A stretch of DNA of 64,000 bases from Streptomonospora litoralis (GTDB lineage Bacteria; Actinomycetota; Actinomycetes; Streptosporangiales; Streptosporangiaceae), in the NCBI RefSeq assembly GCF_004323735.1, contig NZ_CP036455.1, positions 3,343,101 through 3,407,100 of the forward strand, in the 5' to 3' direction. Below, one piece after another: positions 17,168 through 28,933 of the stretch. The notes beneath the pieces were generated by a model. It worked only from the letters and a program-made list of their open reading frames with translations. It was not told where the DNA came from and made no database searches. The stretch's first letter is position 1. Every line of letters starts with the position of its first letter. The translations under genes were made by a program, and so were the position numbers.

Positions 17168-18901
17168 TTAGGAGACCGTCACGTCGACGGTGTGGTATCC
17201 GGTGGCGCCGTCGGGCGCCGGCGGGGCCTCCTCGGCGGTCTGAGTGGCTCCGGAGCGGTCGGTTGCCCTCACGCTGATGCGGTGCTCGCCCGGCTCGGCC
17301 GGCCAGTCGAGGACCCACTGCCGCCAGGTGTCGACGGTGTCCTCGGCGGCCAGCCGCGCGGACTGCCAGGGCCCGTCGTCGATGCGCACCTCGACGCCGC
17401 GCACGCCGACGTGCTGGGCCCAGGCCACGCCGGCGACGGGGACGGTGCCCGCGGCGACGCTGTCCCCCGCGTGCGGCGTGTCGATACGCGACTGGGTCTT
17501 TACAGGCGCCTGCTGAGACCAGCCGCGCGGGATCCAGTAGGCGTCGAACGCGTCGAAGGTGGTCAGCTCCATCTCCACGATCCACTTGCACGCCGAGACG
17601 TAGCCGTAGAGGCCGGGCACCACGACCCGGGCGGGGAACCCGTGGTCGGTCGGCAGCGGCTGCCCGTTCATGCCGATCGCGAGCATCGCGTCGCGGCCGT
17701 CCATGAGCGCATCGACCGGGGTGCCGATGGTCATGCCGTCGGAGGAGCGGGAGACGAGCTGGTCGGCCGGGCCGCCCTCGCCGGGCGGGCGGACCCCCGC
17801 CTCGCGCAGCAGCGTGGCCACCGGGACGCCGATCCAGCGCACATTGCCCACATACGATCCGCCGACCTGATTGGACACGCAGGCCAGGGTGACGTCGCGC
17901 TCGACGAGGTCGGAGCGGTCCAACAGGTCGGCGTAGGTGTACTCGCGCTCGCGGGCGCCGCGGCCGTGGATGCGCAGCCGCCACTGTGTGGCGTCGATTC
18001 GCGGCACCGACAGGGCGGTGTCGATGCGGTAGAAGTCGCTGTTGGGGGTGAAGAAGGAGCCGAGTCCCTCGACGTCGAGCTCGGCTCCGTCGGGCAGCGG
18101 CGGCGCCGGTGAGGCGGGGCGCGGCAGCCGGACGGCCTCGCGGCGCGCCTGTACGCCCGCCTGCGCCGTGGCGTACCACCGGCCGCCGGCCCCGGCGGCC
18201 GCCGAGAGCGCGGCCGCGGTTCCGGCCAGCGCCACGAACCTGCGGCGGTCGAAACCGCCTTCGGCGCGAGGGCGGGCGGAGGCCGGACCGGCGGCGGGGG
18301 CCGCGGACGCGGGTTCGGGCCCCTCCGTCGCGGCCTCCGCGCCCGCGACGCCGGCCGCAGCGGTCGCCTCCGGTGCCGCCGTGCCCTCTTCGGGGCCGGT
18401 CGCGGACGGGCCCGCCTGTCGCCGCGGCGCGGTGCGCACCAGCAGGCGCAGCAGCACCACCGCCACCGCGCCGCCCGCGACCGAGGGCACCGCATAGAGC
18501 GGCTCGGCCTCCGGCCGGCTCAGCGCCGCGGCCGCACCGATCGCGGCCAGTACCGCGATACCGGCGTCACCGATCAGCGGCCGCCGCAGCGCGCCCACCC
18601 CGATCGCGGCGGCGAAGAGCGCCAGCAGCACCGCCGTACCGGCGACGAGCAGCGGCCGGTCGGCCTCGCCGACGGTCGCGACCGCGAACTCCTTGACGGG
18701 CCGCGGGGTGAGGTCGATGACCGCCTGGCCGACCGCGATCAGCGGGGTTGCCTGCGGCCGGAGCAGCGCACCGGCCGCCTCGGCGACGCCCAGGGCCGCT
18801 CCGGCGGCGACGAGTCCGCACAGGGCTCCGACCAGCTGTCGGGGCCGCTCGGGCGGCGGTGCGGGCGCCGCTGCGCTTGAGGTCTGCTTTCGGTCGAACA
18901 C
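17168..18901 (-). CDS. membrane-anchored molybdopterin oxidoreductase (sulfite-oxidase fold)
   Basis: The 577-residue protein begins with about five hydrophobic segments within residues 22-157. A Pro/Ala/Glu-rich linker follows, then a twin-arginine-like patch (RRRFVALAG, near residue 222), an outer Mo-cofactor domain and a C-terminal Ig-like Mo-co dimerisation domain. CVSNQVGG near residue 340 carries the cysteine that ligates molybdenum in the sulfite oxidase/YedY family, and HGRGARE and PLPTDHGFPARVVVPGLYGY are further family blocks. The dimerisation domain favours the sulfite-oxidase subgroup over the shorter MsrP/YedY type. The acceptor and substrate are unknown. It diverges from sigK and probably belongs to the SigK regulon, as often seen in actinobacteria. 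Confidence 0.9.
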   Translation of the reverse strand: MFDRKQTSSAAAPAPPPERPRQLVGALCGLVAAGAALGVAEAAGALLRPQATPLIAVGQAVIDLTPRPVKEFAVATVGEADRPLLVAGTAVLLALFAAAIGVGALRRPLIGDAGIAVLAAIGAAAALSRPEAEPLYAVPSVAGGAVAVVLLRLLVRTAPRRQAGPSATGPEEGTAAPEATAAAGVAGAEAATEGPEPASAAPAAGPASARPRAEGGFDRRRFVALAGTAAALSAAAGAGGRWYATAQAGVQARREAVRLPRPASPAPPLPDGAELDVEGLGSFFTPNSDFYRIDTALSVPRIDATQWRLRIHGRGAREREYTYADLLDRSDLVERDVTLACVSNQVGGSYVGNVRWIGVPVATLLREAGVRPPGEGGPADQLVSRSSDGMTIGTPVDALMDGRDAMLAIGMNGQPLPTDHGFPARVVVPGLYGYVSACKWIVEMELTTFDAFDAYWIPRGWSQQAPVKTQSRIDTPHAGDSVAAGTVPVAGVAWAQHVGVRGVEVRIDDGPWQSARLAAEDTVDTWRQWVLDWPAEPGEHRISVRATDRSGATQTAEEAPPAPDGATGYHTVDVTVS

Positions 18902-19053
18902 GCCCCTGCTTCGGAGCTACGGCGCGGGGGGCGACGACCGATTCGGTCACGAACGGATAACGCCGACTGCGCCGTTCGCGGTGCGGGGTCGCCCCGCCCA
19001 CACCCGTTCCGAATGCAGGATGGAACGTACGACAACGGTCGGAGCCGAGGACG

Positions 19054-19691
19054 GTGGCACGAGTGGAGCAGGCGATTCCGGCGCAGCCGCCCCGCCGGGC
19101 GCAGGCGGCCGAGAGCGCTGCGGGCGCAGCGGCGGGGCCGCAGGACGAAGAGTGGCTGTCAGCGCTGCTGCAACGCACCGCACTGGGCGAGCTGGACGCC
19201 TTCGAACAGGTCTACCGCGAGCTGAGCGGCCCGGTCTTCGGGCTCGTCCGCCGCGTGATGCTGGACCGTTCACAGGCCGAGGAGGTCACTCAGGAGGTGT
19301 TCACCGAGCTGTGGCGGCTGGCCGCCCGGTTCGACCCGAGCCGCGGCGGCGTGCGCTCGTGGGTACTCACCCTCGCCCACCGGCGCGCGGTGGACCGGGT
19401 GCGCTCGGAGCAGTCCTCCACCGCCCGTTTGGAGGTGGCAGGGCGCCTCGCCGAGGAGTCCTCGCCGCCCGACGACGTAGCCGAGCAGGTCGAGCACCGG
19501 TTGGAGCGCGAGAAGGTGCGCCGCTGCCTGCGCCGCTTGACCGAGCTGCAGCGCGAGACGGTGCGGCTTACCTACTACACCGGATACACCCAGCGAGAGG
19601 CCGCCGAGCTGCTGGGAGTTCCGCTGACCACGGTGAAAGGCCGACTGCGCGACGGACTGATCCGCCTGCGCGACTGCCTGGGGGTGATGCT

Positions 19692-19695
<4 letters not shown>
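19054..19695 (+). CDS. sigK: ECF RNA polymerase sigma factor SigK
   Basis: This is a 213-residue ECF sigma factor. Region 2 lies at about residues 45-112 (GPVFGLVRRVMLDRSQAEEVTQEVF) and region 4 at about 155-207 (LPLTTVKGRLRDGL-type recognition helix). The GYTQREAAELLGVPLTTVKGR segment is typical of the SigK subgroup. The GTG at 19054 is preceded by GGAGCCGAGG. The stop overlaps the start of the anti-sigma gene by 4 bases, so the two are translationally coupled. SigK directs transcription of envelope genes once RskA is inactivated. The divergent molybdoenzyme and lipoprotein genes are the likeliest local targets; no convincing SigK promoter match was found by eye. Confidence 0.93.
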
Positions 19696-20528
<833 letters not shown>

Positions 20529-20583
20529 GCCCTGTGTGGCCGGGCGGGTGGTGGCGGCGGGGGCGGGTCGGGTCCGCGCTCAC

Positions 20584-21181
20584 AGGTTCCGGTGCCCGCC
20601 GGTGGTGCGTGCGGCGGGGCGCGTCGGGTCCACTGTGCGGTCTTGTCGGCCTGCCATGTGACGGGGCGATCTCTTGGAACAGCGGCAGCGAGGACGGCGC
20701 AGGGTTACGCCCGCGGTCACCGGATCGGGTGCTCGCCGGTGGCGCTCTCGACGGGGACGGCTGGGGTTTGCTGTGCGGCCTTGTTGGTCTGCCGGGTGGC
20801 GGACGGCCTTCACTCAAAAGCGGCGGCAGCGGTGGCAGCCGGGCCGGGCCTGTGCCCATCGGGTCGGGTGCTCGCCGGTGGCGGCGGCCGGCGAGGGCGG
20901 CGGGGCCGAGCCCGCGCCCACCGCACCCGGTGCCCGCCAGTCGGGCGCCAGACGCGAGCGGCCCGGGTCCGCTGGGCGGTCTTGCTGGTCTGCCATGTGA
21001 CGGGCGGTCTGTTGGAACAGCGGCAGCGAGGGCGGCGGCGGGCTGGGCCCGTGCCCAACGGTTCGGGTGCCCGCCGGTGGCCCACCCGGCGGGGCGGCCG
21101 GGCCGGGCCCCGCGCCCACCGCACCCGGTGCCCGCCGGTGACGGTGATCGGCGGGGGCGGCGGGACCGAGCCCGCGGTAGT
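20584..21181 (+). repeat. forward array of GC-rich repeat units (six units)
   Basis: Six tandem units share the opening CGGGTCGGGTGCCCGCCGG-like motif. Their approximate limits are 20584-20719, 20720-20859, 20860-20920, 20921-21057, 21058-21119 and 21120-21181. There are long units of about 137 bases, containing GGTCTTG(T/C)(C/T)GG(T/C)CTGCC and GGCAGCGAGG, and short units of about 62 bases, in the order long, long, short, long, short, short. No ribosome binding site or believable protein matches the open frames across the array. Similar units occur inverted at 21925-22300 and at 54.5 and 60.2 kb. Confidence 0.8.
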
Positions 21182-21690
21182 CGGCGGCGGTCATGCAGCC
21201 GGGGTGGGGGCACGAGATGCACGTACGTGCGGCGGCATCCGCCCCGGCGTCGCTCCGAGGCGCCACCCCCGCACCGTGATTCCGCGATACGAAACAACAC
21301 GGGGTGCTTTGCACCTCAATGTCCGAGTTCCCGGCGGGCCCGCGCCCGTGCTGCGGCGGCGGTGGCGCACGAGGCGCACCGAATGGCGCGAATACGCCCC
21401 TGGCGTCGACTTTTCGTGCACCTCGTGGCCGCTGCATCCGCCCGCAAAACGGGCATCGGACCCCAAAAGCCCACCCCACCGGGTCGTGGAGCCCCCGTCG
21501 GCCGCGCCCGGGCGCCACGAGCGACGTGTCGTCGCCCCCGGCCCCCGATCCGGCGCACCGCCGGGCCGTGCGGGCACCCGCGACCGCGCCCCGCCGCGCT
21601 GCCTCCACCCTGTGCGGGCCCGGCAGGGGACACGGCGACACCCAGCCGGCCTACCGGCGCCGGTAGGTCCCCTATGCCGGTCCATCCGGC
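21182..21690. other. non-coding spacer in the repeat island
   Basis: No supported gene lies here on either strand. The stretch is GC-rich and ends in an 18-bp perfect palindrome (21650-21667, CCTACCGGC and its complement) just before the conserved hairpin. The open frames are arginine/proline-rich shadows without start signals. Confidence 0.6.
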
Positions 21691-21760
21691 GATGATCGCG
21701 AACTTATGGCCGCGGAATACGCTTACCTCCGACCATAAGTTCGCGATAGACGGGCCAAGC
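21682..21760. repeat. conserved hairpin element, copy 1
   Basis: A 15-bp perfect stem (21695-21709 with 21733-21747) encloses a 23-base loop, with conserved flanks CCATCCGGCG on the left and GATAGACGGGCCAAGC on the right. The 79-base element aligns without gaps to 60303-60381 at 69 of 79 positions, and the only stem difference is a compensated base pair. Selection for the folded form, or recent mobility, is inferred. It lies between opposed repeat arrays. Confidence 0.85.
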
Positions 21761-21765
21761 CGCGC

Positions 21766-21821
21766 CGAGTCTGTCTGCAGGGCTGGATTCGGCGCCGAAT
21801 CCAGCCCTGCAGACAGACTCG
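21766..21821. repeat. perfect 56-bp palindrome without spacer
   Basis: Each of the 28 bases from 21766 to 21793 pairs with its partner in 21794-21821, and the centre is GGCGCC. There is no loop, so only cruciform extrusion or a protein-bound dyad would use it. It starts 6 bases after the conserved hairpin element. Such perfect palindromes are usually unstable in bacteria. Confidence 0.9.
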
Positions 21822-21924
21822 ATGGGACCGGTGCTACCTATTGCAGGGTTTCGACCGGACAGCGGCCGCAATCCGGTGGAAACCGCGCATTGGATGCGCC
21901 GACCGGCCTACGGCGGCCCAACGC

Positions 21925-22300
21925 CGTCCCCGCCGGCCGCCGCCACCGGCGAGCACCCGACCCGTCGACCGCAGGCCGGACCCGCCGCCGTCCTCGCCGC
22001 CGCTTTTCCCCGCAGGCCACCCGTCGCCGGCCAGACCACAAGGCCGCCCAGCAGACCCGACCCGCCCCGCCGCAACCACCACCGGCGAGCACCCGGCCCG
22101 TTGGGCGCGGGCGTCACCCCGTCGGCGTCGTCGCCGTACTCGTTGGCCGCCGCCACCGGCGAGCACCCGACCCGATGGGCACGGGCCCAACCCACCGCCG
22201 CCCTCGCCGCCGCTTCTCCGTAAGACCACCCGACACCCGGCAGACCAACAAGGCCACAACAAGGCCGCCCAGCAGACCCGAGCCGCCACCCCCGCCGGCC
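21925..22300 (-). repeat. inverted array of the GC-rich repeat units
   Basis: The units seen at 20584-21181 recur here on the other strand. The opening motif reads as CCGCCACCGGCGAGCACCCG at 21939 and 22149, with a variant at 22078, and the GGTCTGCC block appears as its complement (GGCAGACCAACAAGGCC near 22237). Together with the forward array they form a head-to-head arrangement around the hairpin and palindrome. No credible coding sequence is present. Confidence 0.75.
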
Positions 22301-22524
22301 GCCACCCCCAACCCCCAACCCCCACCCACTCGAAACGGTGACCCGCAGGCCCGATCCCCGCGTGTGGCGTCGGACACAGCTTCCGATACCCAGGGGCGAC
22401 CGCGGAACGCGGCGGCGTGAAGGTGCGTCGGATACAGGCACGAAGCACGACATCAGTCGCAAAGGCCCCGTTGGACGGCGGATCGGACACGGGGTTGAAC
22501 CGGCCCGGCGTGCTCTTACACCGA

Positions 22525-22554
22525 GCAAGTCCCCCGAAGTCCCCCGAAGTCCCC
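22525..22554 (+). repeat. 10-bp tandem repeat upstream of the septum-formation lipoprotein
   Basis: AAGTCCCCCG-type units repeat about three times with a period of 10 (from about 22525 to 22554), ending 10 bases before the ribosome binding site of the next gene. The position allows an effect on promoter or leader function by unit number. This is untested. Confidence 0.65.
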
Positions 22555-22574
22555 CCCAAAAAAGCGGAGATCCG

Positions 22575-23042
22575 ATGCCTTCCACGACCAGTCGGCCGAC
22601 CGCACTGCGCCTGGCCGGCTCCGCCGCCGCTGTCGCCACCGGGATGGCGATTTCGGGCTGCGGCGTGCTCGCGGGCCTGCAGGGCGACGTGTTCCAGCTG
22701 AAAGTCGGCGACTGCCTGGCCGACGAACTGACAGGAGGGGAGATCACCGAGGCCGCCACCGTCGAGTGCGACCGACCGCACTACGGCGAGGTCTTCGCGA
22801 GCATCGTCATGGAGGACGGCGACTACCCCGGCGACGCCGCGGTCTCGGGCCGCGCCGAAGAGGAGTGCACCTCCGAGTTCGAGTCCTTCGTCGGGGCGCC
22901 ACTGGCCGACTCCGAACTCGAGGTGTTCATGCTCCACCCCAGTGAGCGGACCTGGAACCGGATCGACGACCGCGAGATCCTCTGCATCGTCCACGATCCT
23001 GCCGGCGAGACCACCGGCAGTCTCTCCGGGGCCGCGCGCTGA
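22575..23042 (+). CDS. septum-formation-family lipoprotein
   Basis: The 155-residue precursor has a signal segment and a lipobox (MAISGC, Cys at about residue 34). A domain follows with FQLKVGDCLAD, VECDRPHYGEVFAS and a late ILCIVHDP cysteine. The pattern VGDC followed by VxCDxPHxxEVF is that of the septum formation family (PF13845) common in actinobacterial envelope proteins. Four cysteines in the domain probably form disulfides. The ATG at 22575 has GGAG 6 bases upstream. The biochemical role of the family is not established. It ends convergently with the kinase gene at a shared hairpin, and its upstream region is the repeat island. Confidence 0.82.
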   Translation: MPSTTSRPTALRLAGSAAAVATGMAISGCGVLAGLQGDVFQLKVGDCLADELTGGEITEAATVECDRPHYGEVFASIVMEDGDYPGDAAVSGRAEEECTSEFESFVGAPLADSELEVFMLHPSERTWNRIDDREILCIVHDPAGETTGSLSGAAR

Positions 23043-23060
23043 CACGGCCGCTCCACCTCG

Positions 23061-23086
23061 GGTGCGGCCGCCCCTGCGGCCGCACC
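23061..23086. terminator. bidirectional hairpin between convergent genes
   Basis: A perfect 11-bp stem (23061-23071 with 23076-23086) with a CCCT loop, in the 56-base gap between the lipoprotein stop (+) and the kinase stop (-). Confidence 0.8.
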
Positions 23087-23098
23087 CGCGCCGGGTTC

Positions 23099-25519
23099 TC
23101 AGCCCCGCCCGAGGCGGCGCACGGCCTCCAGCTCGCCCCGCATCTGCTCCGCGCCCTGCCCGACCCGGACGGCGTGGTCGCGCAGCGTGTGGAACCGCGC
23201 CTGAGCGGCCTGCACCGGGTGCCGGAACCCGTTTCGGGGCCCACTGAACAGGTGGATCGCCCACGAGACGACTCGCGACACCACCCAGGCGATCAGCAAC
23301 CACAGTATGAAGATCGGGCCGTCGCCGGACTCCGGGTAATGCGCCCCCGAGGCGACGTCGGCGACGTAGGCCAGCAGGGGCAGCGCCAGCAGGAAGAACG
23401 GGATCCGCCTCCCCCACTTGTCCGCGCGGAACAGCCGCGCCTCCCGCTGCCAGCGCTCGGCTGCCGCGTCGCGCTCGCGCTCGGCCTGCGCCAGGGCGGC
23501 GGCCCACTCGGCGGAGCGCAGCGCGCTGTCGCGGGCTTCGCCGGCCGCCGAGGCCGCGGCGGCGCTCGCCCCGACGCGCGCCGCCCCCTGCTCGCGCTCC
23601 ACGGCCGACCACAGGGCCCCGTACCACTCGGCCACCTCGGGGCGGCCGTCGGCGTCGGGAGCCGGTGACCGGTCGTGCAGCAGCAGGGAGAGGATGAGCG
23701 CCGAGTCGACGGCGGCGCGCTGGGCCAGGCGCGGTACCGCCCGCTCCAGCCGGGTGCGGAAGTCGACGGCGGCCCGTTCGGCGGTGCCGAGGGCATCGGC
23801 CAACCGGCGCAGCTCGGCGGCGTCGGGCCCGGCGTGCAGCGCCAGTACATTGAGCACGTCGGGCCGGGCCAGCAGCACCAGTTCGTTGTCGGGCGGCGCG
23901 CCGGTGAAGGGCGCGCGCGGTCCAGCGAAGCGGGAGCGGAGGTCGGCGAGCGAGGCGGGACGGCCGCGGAAGACGGGCGGCAGATCCGGGCGCAACTGGG
24001 CGACGAACCAGGCGACGGCGCGGTTGGCGTCATCGGGCCGGCGGCGGTAGATCGAGCGGTCGGTGGCGGTGTCGCCCAGGTCGTCGACCATCCAGGAGCC
24101 GAGCGCGGCGCGCTCTTCGGCGTCGCTGAAGACGTGTACGGCGGAGGACCAGTTGCGCTGCATCGCCTCGGCGAGGTCTCCCGCATCGGTGTAGCGGCCT
24201 TGGGCGAACCAGTAGGGCGGGGCCGGCCCCTCGATGCGCCCCGAGTGGCCGGCGCCGGGACCGGTGGCGGACGGGCCCCCGGGGGCGGACGCCCCGGCGG
24301 GCGGCGCCTGCGGGTGGGCGCCGACGGGCTCGCCCGGGGAGGGCGCCGGAGCCGGGGATGCGGGCGCCGGTCCCGGTGGCCAGGCGAGCGGCGGCGCATC
24401 GGGCACCTGCGTCGCAGCGCCCTCGGCGGCGCCGTCCGGCGCGAGGCTGGTGTAGAGCAGGGTGCCGGTCCGCTCGCCGGCCGGGTCGTTCCGCTCGGCC
24501 CCGGTCTCCACCCGCGTCTGTTCCGGGCCGATGCGGGTGGCGGCCTCTCCCGGCGCGGCCTCCACGCGGGTGCGGTCGGGCCCGCTTCGCGTGGCGGCGT
24601 CCGCTGCGGCGGTATCGCCCGCCGCGGACGGCACGCGTTCGGTGGCGCCGTCCCCGCCGGGCCGCGCTTCGCCCGCGGACGCGCCGGGACGCGCCGCTTC
24701 CGGCGGGGCGTCGGACGGGCGGGCGCCCAGCAGCATGTCCAGCAGCGTGCGCGCGCTCGGCCGGTGCGCGGGGTCCTTGTCCAGGCAGGCGAGCGCGACG
24801 GACAGCAGCGGGTCCGCCAGGTCGCCGGTGTCGGGCTCACCGGTCAGCACGCGCGTGGTGCGGGCCGCCTGGGTCGGGGCGGAGAACGCCTCGCGCCCGG
24901 TGGCCGCGTAGACGAGCACGGCGCCCCAGGAGAAGACGTCCACGGCCGGTCCGAGCCGCGCGCCCTCAAGCTGCTCGGGAGCCATGTAGCCGATGGTGCC
25001 GATGACGCCGCTGGCCGTCATCGACGTGGCCTCGACCGCGCGGGCGATGCCGAAGTCGATGACCCGCGGGCCGTCGGCGGCGAGCAGGATGTTGTCGGGC
25101 TTGAGGTCGCGGTGCACGACGCCGGCGCCGTGGATCGCGGCCAGCGCCGTGGCGGTGGCCACGGCCAGCCGGTGCAGGTCGGCTCCTCGCCGGGGGCCCT
25201 GCTCGCGCACGGCGGTCTCCAGCGTGGGGCCGTCGATGTGCTCCGACGCGATCCAGGGCTGGTCGGCGCCTGGGTCGGCGTCGAGGATCGCGGCGACGCA
25301 GAAGTCGCCGACCTTGCGCGCCTGGTCCACCTCGGCCGCGAACCTGCCCCGCATCTCGCCGTCGCCCGCCCACGAGGCGTGCAGCAGCTTGACGGCCGCC
25401 CGTGTGCCGTCGGGCGCCTCGCCCAGGAACACCTCGCCGAATCCGCCGCGGCCGATCCTCGCCAGGAGCCGGTAGGGACCGGCGAAGCGCTCGTCGCCTG
25501 GTGTGTCGGCCTCGCCCAT
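23099..25519 (-). CDS. Ser/Thr protein kinase with C-terminal membrane segments
   Basis: The 806-residue protein has an N-terminal Hanks-type kinase domain at about residues 16-270. It contains the GRGGFGEV loop, Lys44, HRDLKPDN (136-143), DFG (155-157) and a MAPEQLEG activation segment. A Pro/Ala-rich linker with repeated TR(I/V)GPEQTRVE-like motifs spans about 280-450. A conserved-looking helical domain of unknown identity follows (about 455-640), then a coiled-coil-like stretch, two hydrophobic helices near 700-750 and a basic tail. ATG at 25519 is chosen because AAAGGA lies 6 bases upstream. The linker threonines are plausible autophosphorylation sites. It probably signals at the membrane; targets are unknown. 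Confidence 0.92.
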   Translation of the reverse strand: MGEADTPGDERFAGPYRLLARIGRGGFGEVFLGEAPDGTRAAVKLLHASWAGDGEMRGRFAAEVDQARKVGDFCVAAILDADPGADQPWIASEHIDGPTLETAVREQGPRRGADLHRLAVATATALAAIHGAGVVHRDLKPDNILLAADGPRVIDFGIARAVEATSMTASGVIGTIGYMAPEQLEGARLGPAVDVFSWGAVLVYAATGREAFSAPTQAARTTRVLTGEPDTGDLADPLLSVALACLDKDPAHRPSARTLLDMLLGARPSDAPPEAARPGASAGEARPGGDGATERVPSAAGDTAAADAATRSGPDRTRVEAAPGEAATRIGPEQTRVETGAERNDPAGERTGTLLYTSLAPDGAAEGAATQVPDAPPLAWPPGPAPASPAPAPSPGEPVGAHPQAPPAGASAPGGPSATGPGAGHSGRIEGPAPPYWFAQGRYTDAGDLAEAMQRNWSSAVHVFSDAEERAALGSWMVDDLGDTATDRSIYRRRPDDANRAVAWFVAQLRPDLPPVFRGRPASLADLRSRFAGPRAPFTGAPPDNELVLLARPDVLNVLALHAGPDAAELRRLADALGTAERAAVDFRTRLERAVPRLAQRAAVDSALILSLLLHDRSPAPDADGRPEVAEWYGALWSAVEREQGAARVGASAAAASAAGEARDSALRSAEWAAALAQAERERDAAAERWQREARLFRADKWGRRIPFFLLALPLLAYVADVASGAHYPESGDGPIFILWLLIAWVVSRVVSWAIHLFSGPRNGFRHPVQAAQARFHTLRDHAVRVGQGAEQMRGELEAVRRLGRG

Positions 25520-25677
25520 GCCGTCCTTTCCCACGTGTCACCGACGCGGCACCATACGTGCCGAGTCGACATTATCGGTGAGCCGGATCGCCCGCGGACG
25601 GATGTCCCCATCACCGACAACGGGCGGTGGGCCGCGGTCTCCAGGCGACACCGCTGGTGGCGGCCCCGCATGCGCGA

Positions 25678-25709
25678 GGGCCGCCACCGTCGCCGGACGG
25701 TGGCGGCCC
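25678..25709 (-). terminator. hairpin terminator of acnA
   Basis: A perfect 14-bp stem (25678-25691 with 25696-25709) with a 4-base GCCG loop, 46 bases downstream of the acnA stop on the minus strand. Confidence 0.85.
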
Positions 25710-25754
25710 CGATCGTGTCCGGAAGCGGCCGCTCAAAAGGCGGCCCAGCGGACC

Positions 25755-28553
<2,799 letters not shown>

Positions 28554-28754
28554 TCACTGAGGCTGCCCTAATCGAGATGGCCCTCGAATGCGCTGCGGCA
28601 CCACCCCGCGGCACGCCGGTTTCCCCGTTCTACCAGCGATGCCCGCATGCGATCCGGCGCCGCGCGCGCACCGGGGCTCCGGCGCGAGGCTCGGGGCTCG
28701 GGGACCGGGCGCGCGGGCCGGCCGATGTGACCTGTCTCCGGTTACTGCCTCGTT

Positions 28755-28796
28755 TATCTCGATATCAAGGTATCCAACGGATATCTCGACATCAAG
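28755..28796. promoter_or_regulatory. tandem MarR-type operator candidate upstream of acnA
   Basis: Two near-palindromic 15-mers, TATCTCGATATCAAG (28755-28769) and TATCTCGACATCAAG (28782-28796), differ at one base and are 27 bases apart. They lie between acnA (-) and a small membrane protein gene (+). In Streptomyces coelicolor the MarR-family protein TamR controls aconitase. That these are TamR-type sites is inferred from symmetry and location, as the exact consensus could not be checked. Confidence 0.6.
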
Positions 28797-28933
28797 TTAA
28801 AGGCGTAGGCCAGGAGGAGCGCCAGGGAACCGCCTGGTCCGCGGACGCGTCCCAACCTGCGTATGCGCGGCGGCGCGGCCGCACCGCCGCGCATACGCGC
28901 CGCCTTCGATCGAGACCCGAGGAGCCGCCGCCG

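Noticed and set aside
20592-21695. Long plus-strand open frame across the forward repeat array, with recurring peptides such as AALLVCRVADG.
   Set aside because: The peptide repetition follows DNA repeats that are also present inverted and in other frames. There is no ribosome binding site, no domain and no codon-position pattern unlike the other frames.
20584-22300. CRISPR array.
   Set aside because: Units are 62-140 bases, lack short identical repeats with unique spacers, occur in both orientations, and no cas genes are present.
21834-23627. Long minus-strand open frame overlapping the inverted array and the septum-formation lipoprotein.
   Set aside because: It runs antisense through a recognisable gene and the kinase tail and is a product of the high GC content, which removes stop codons.
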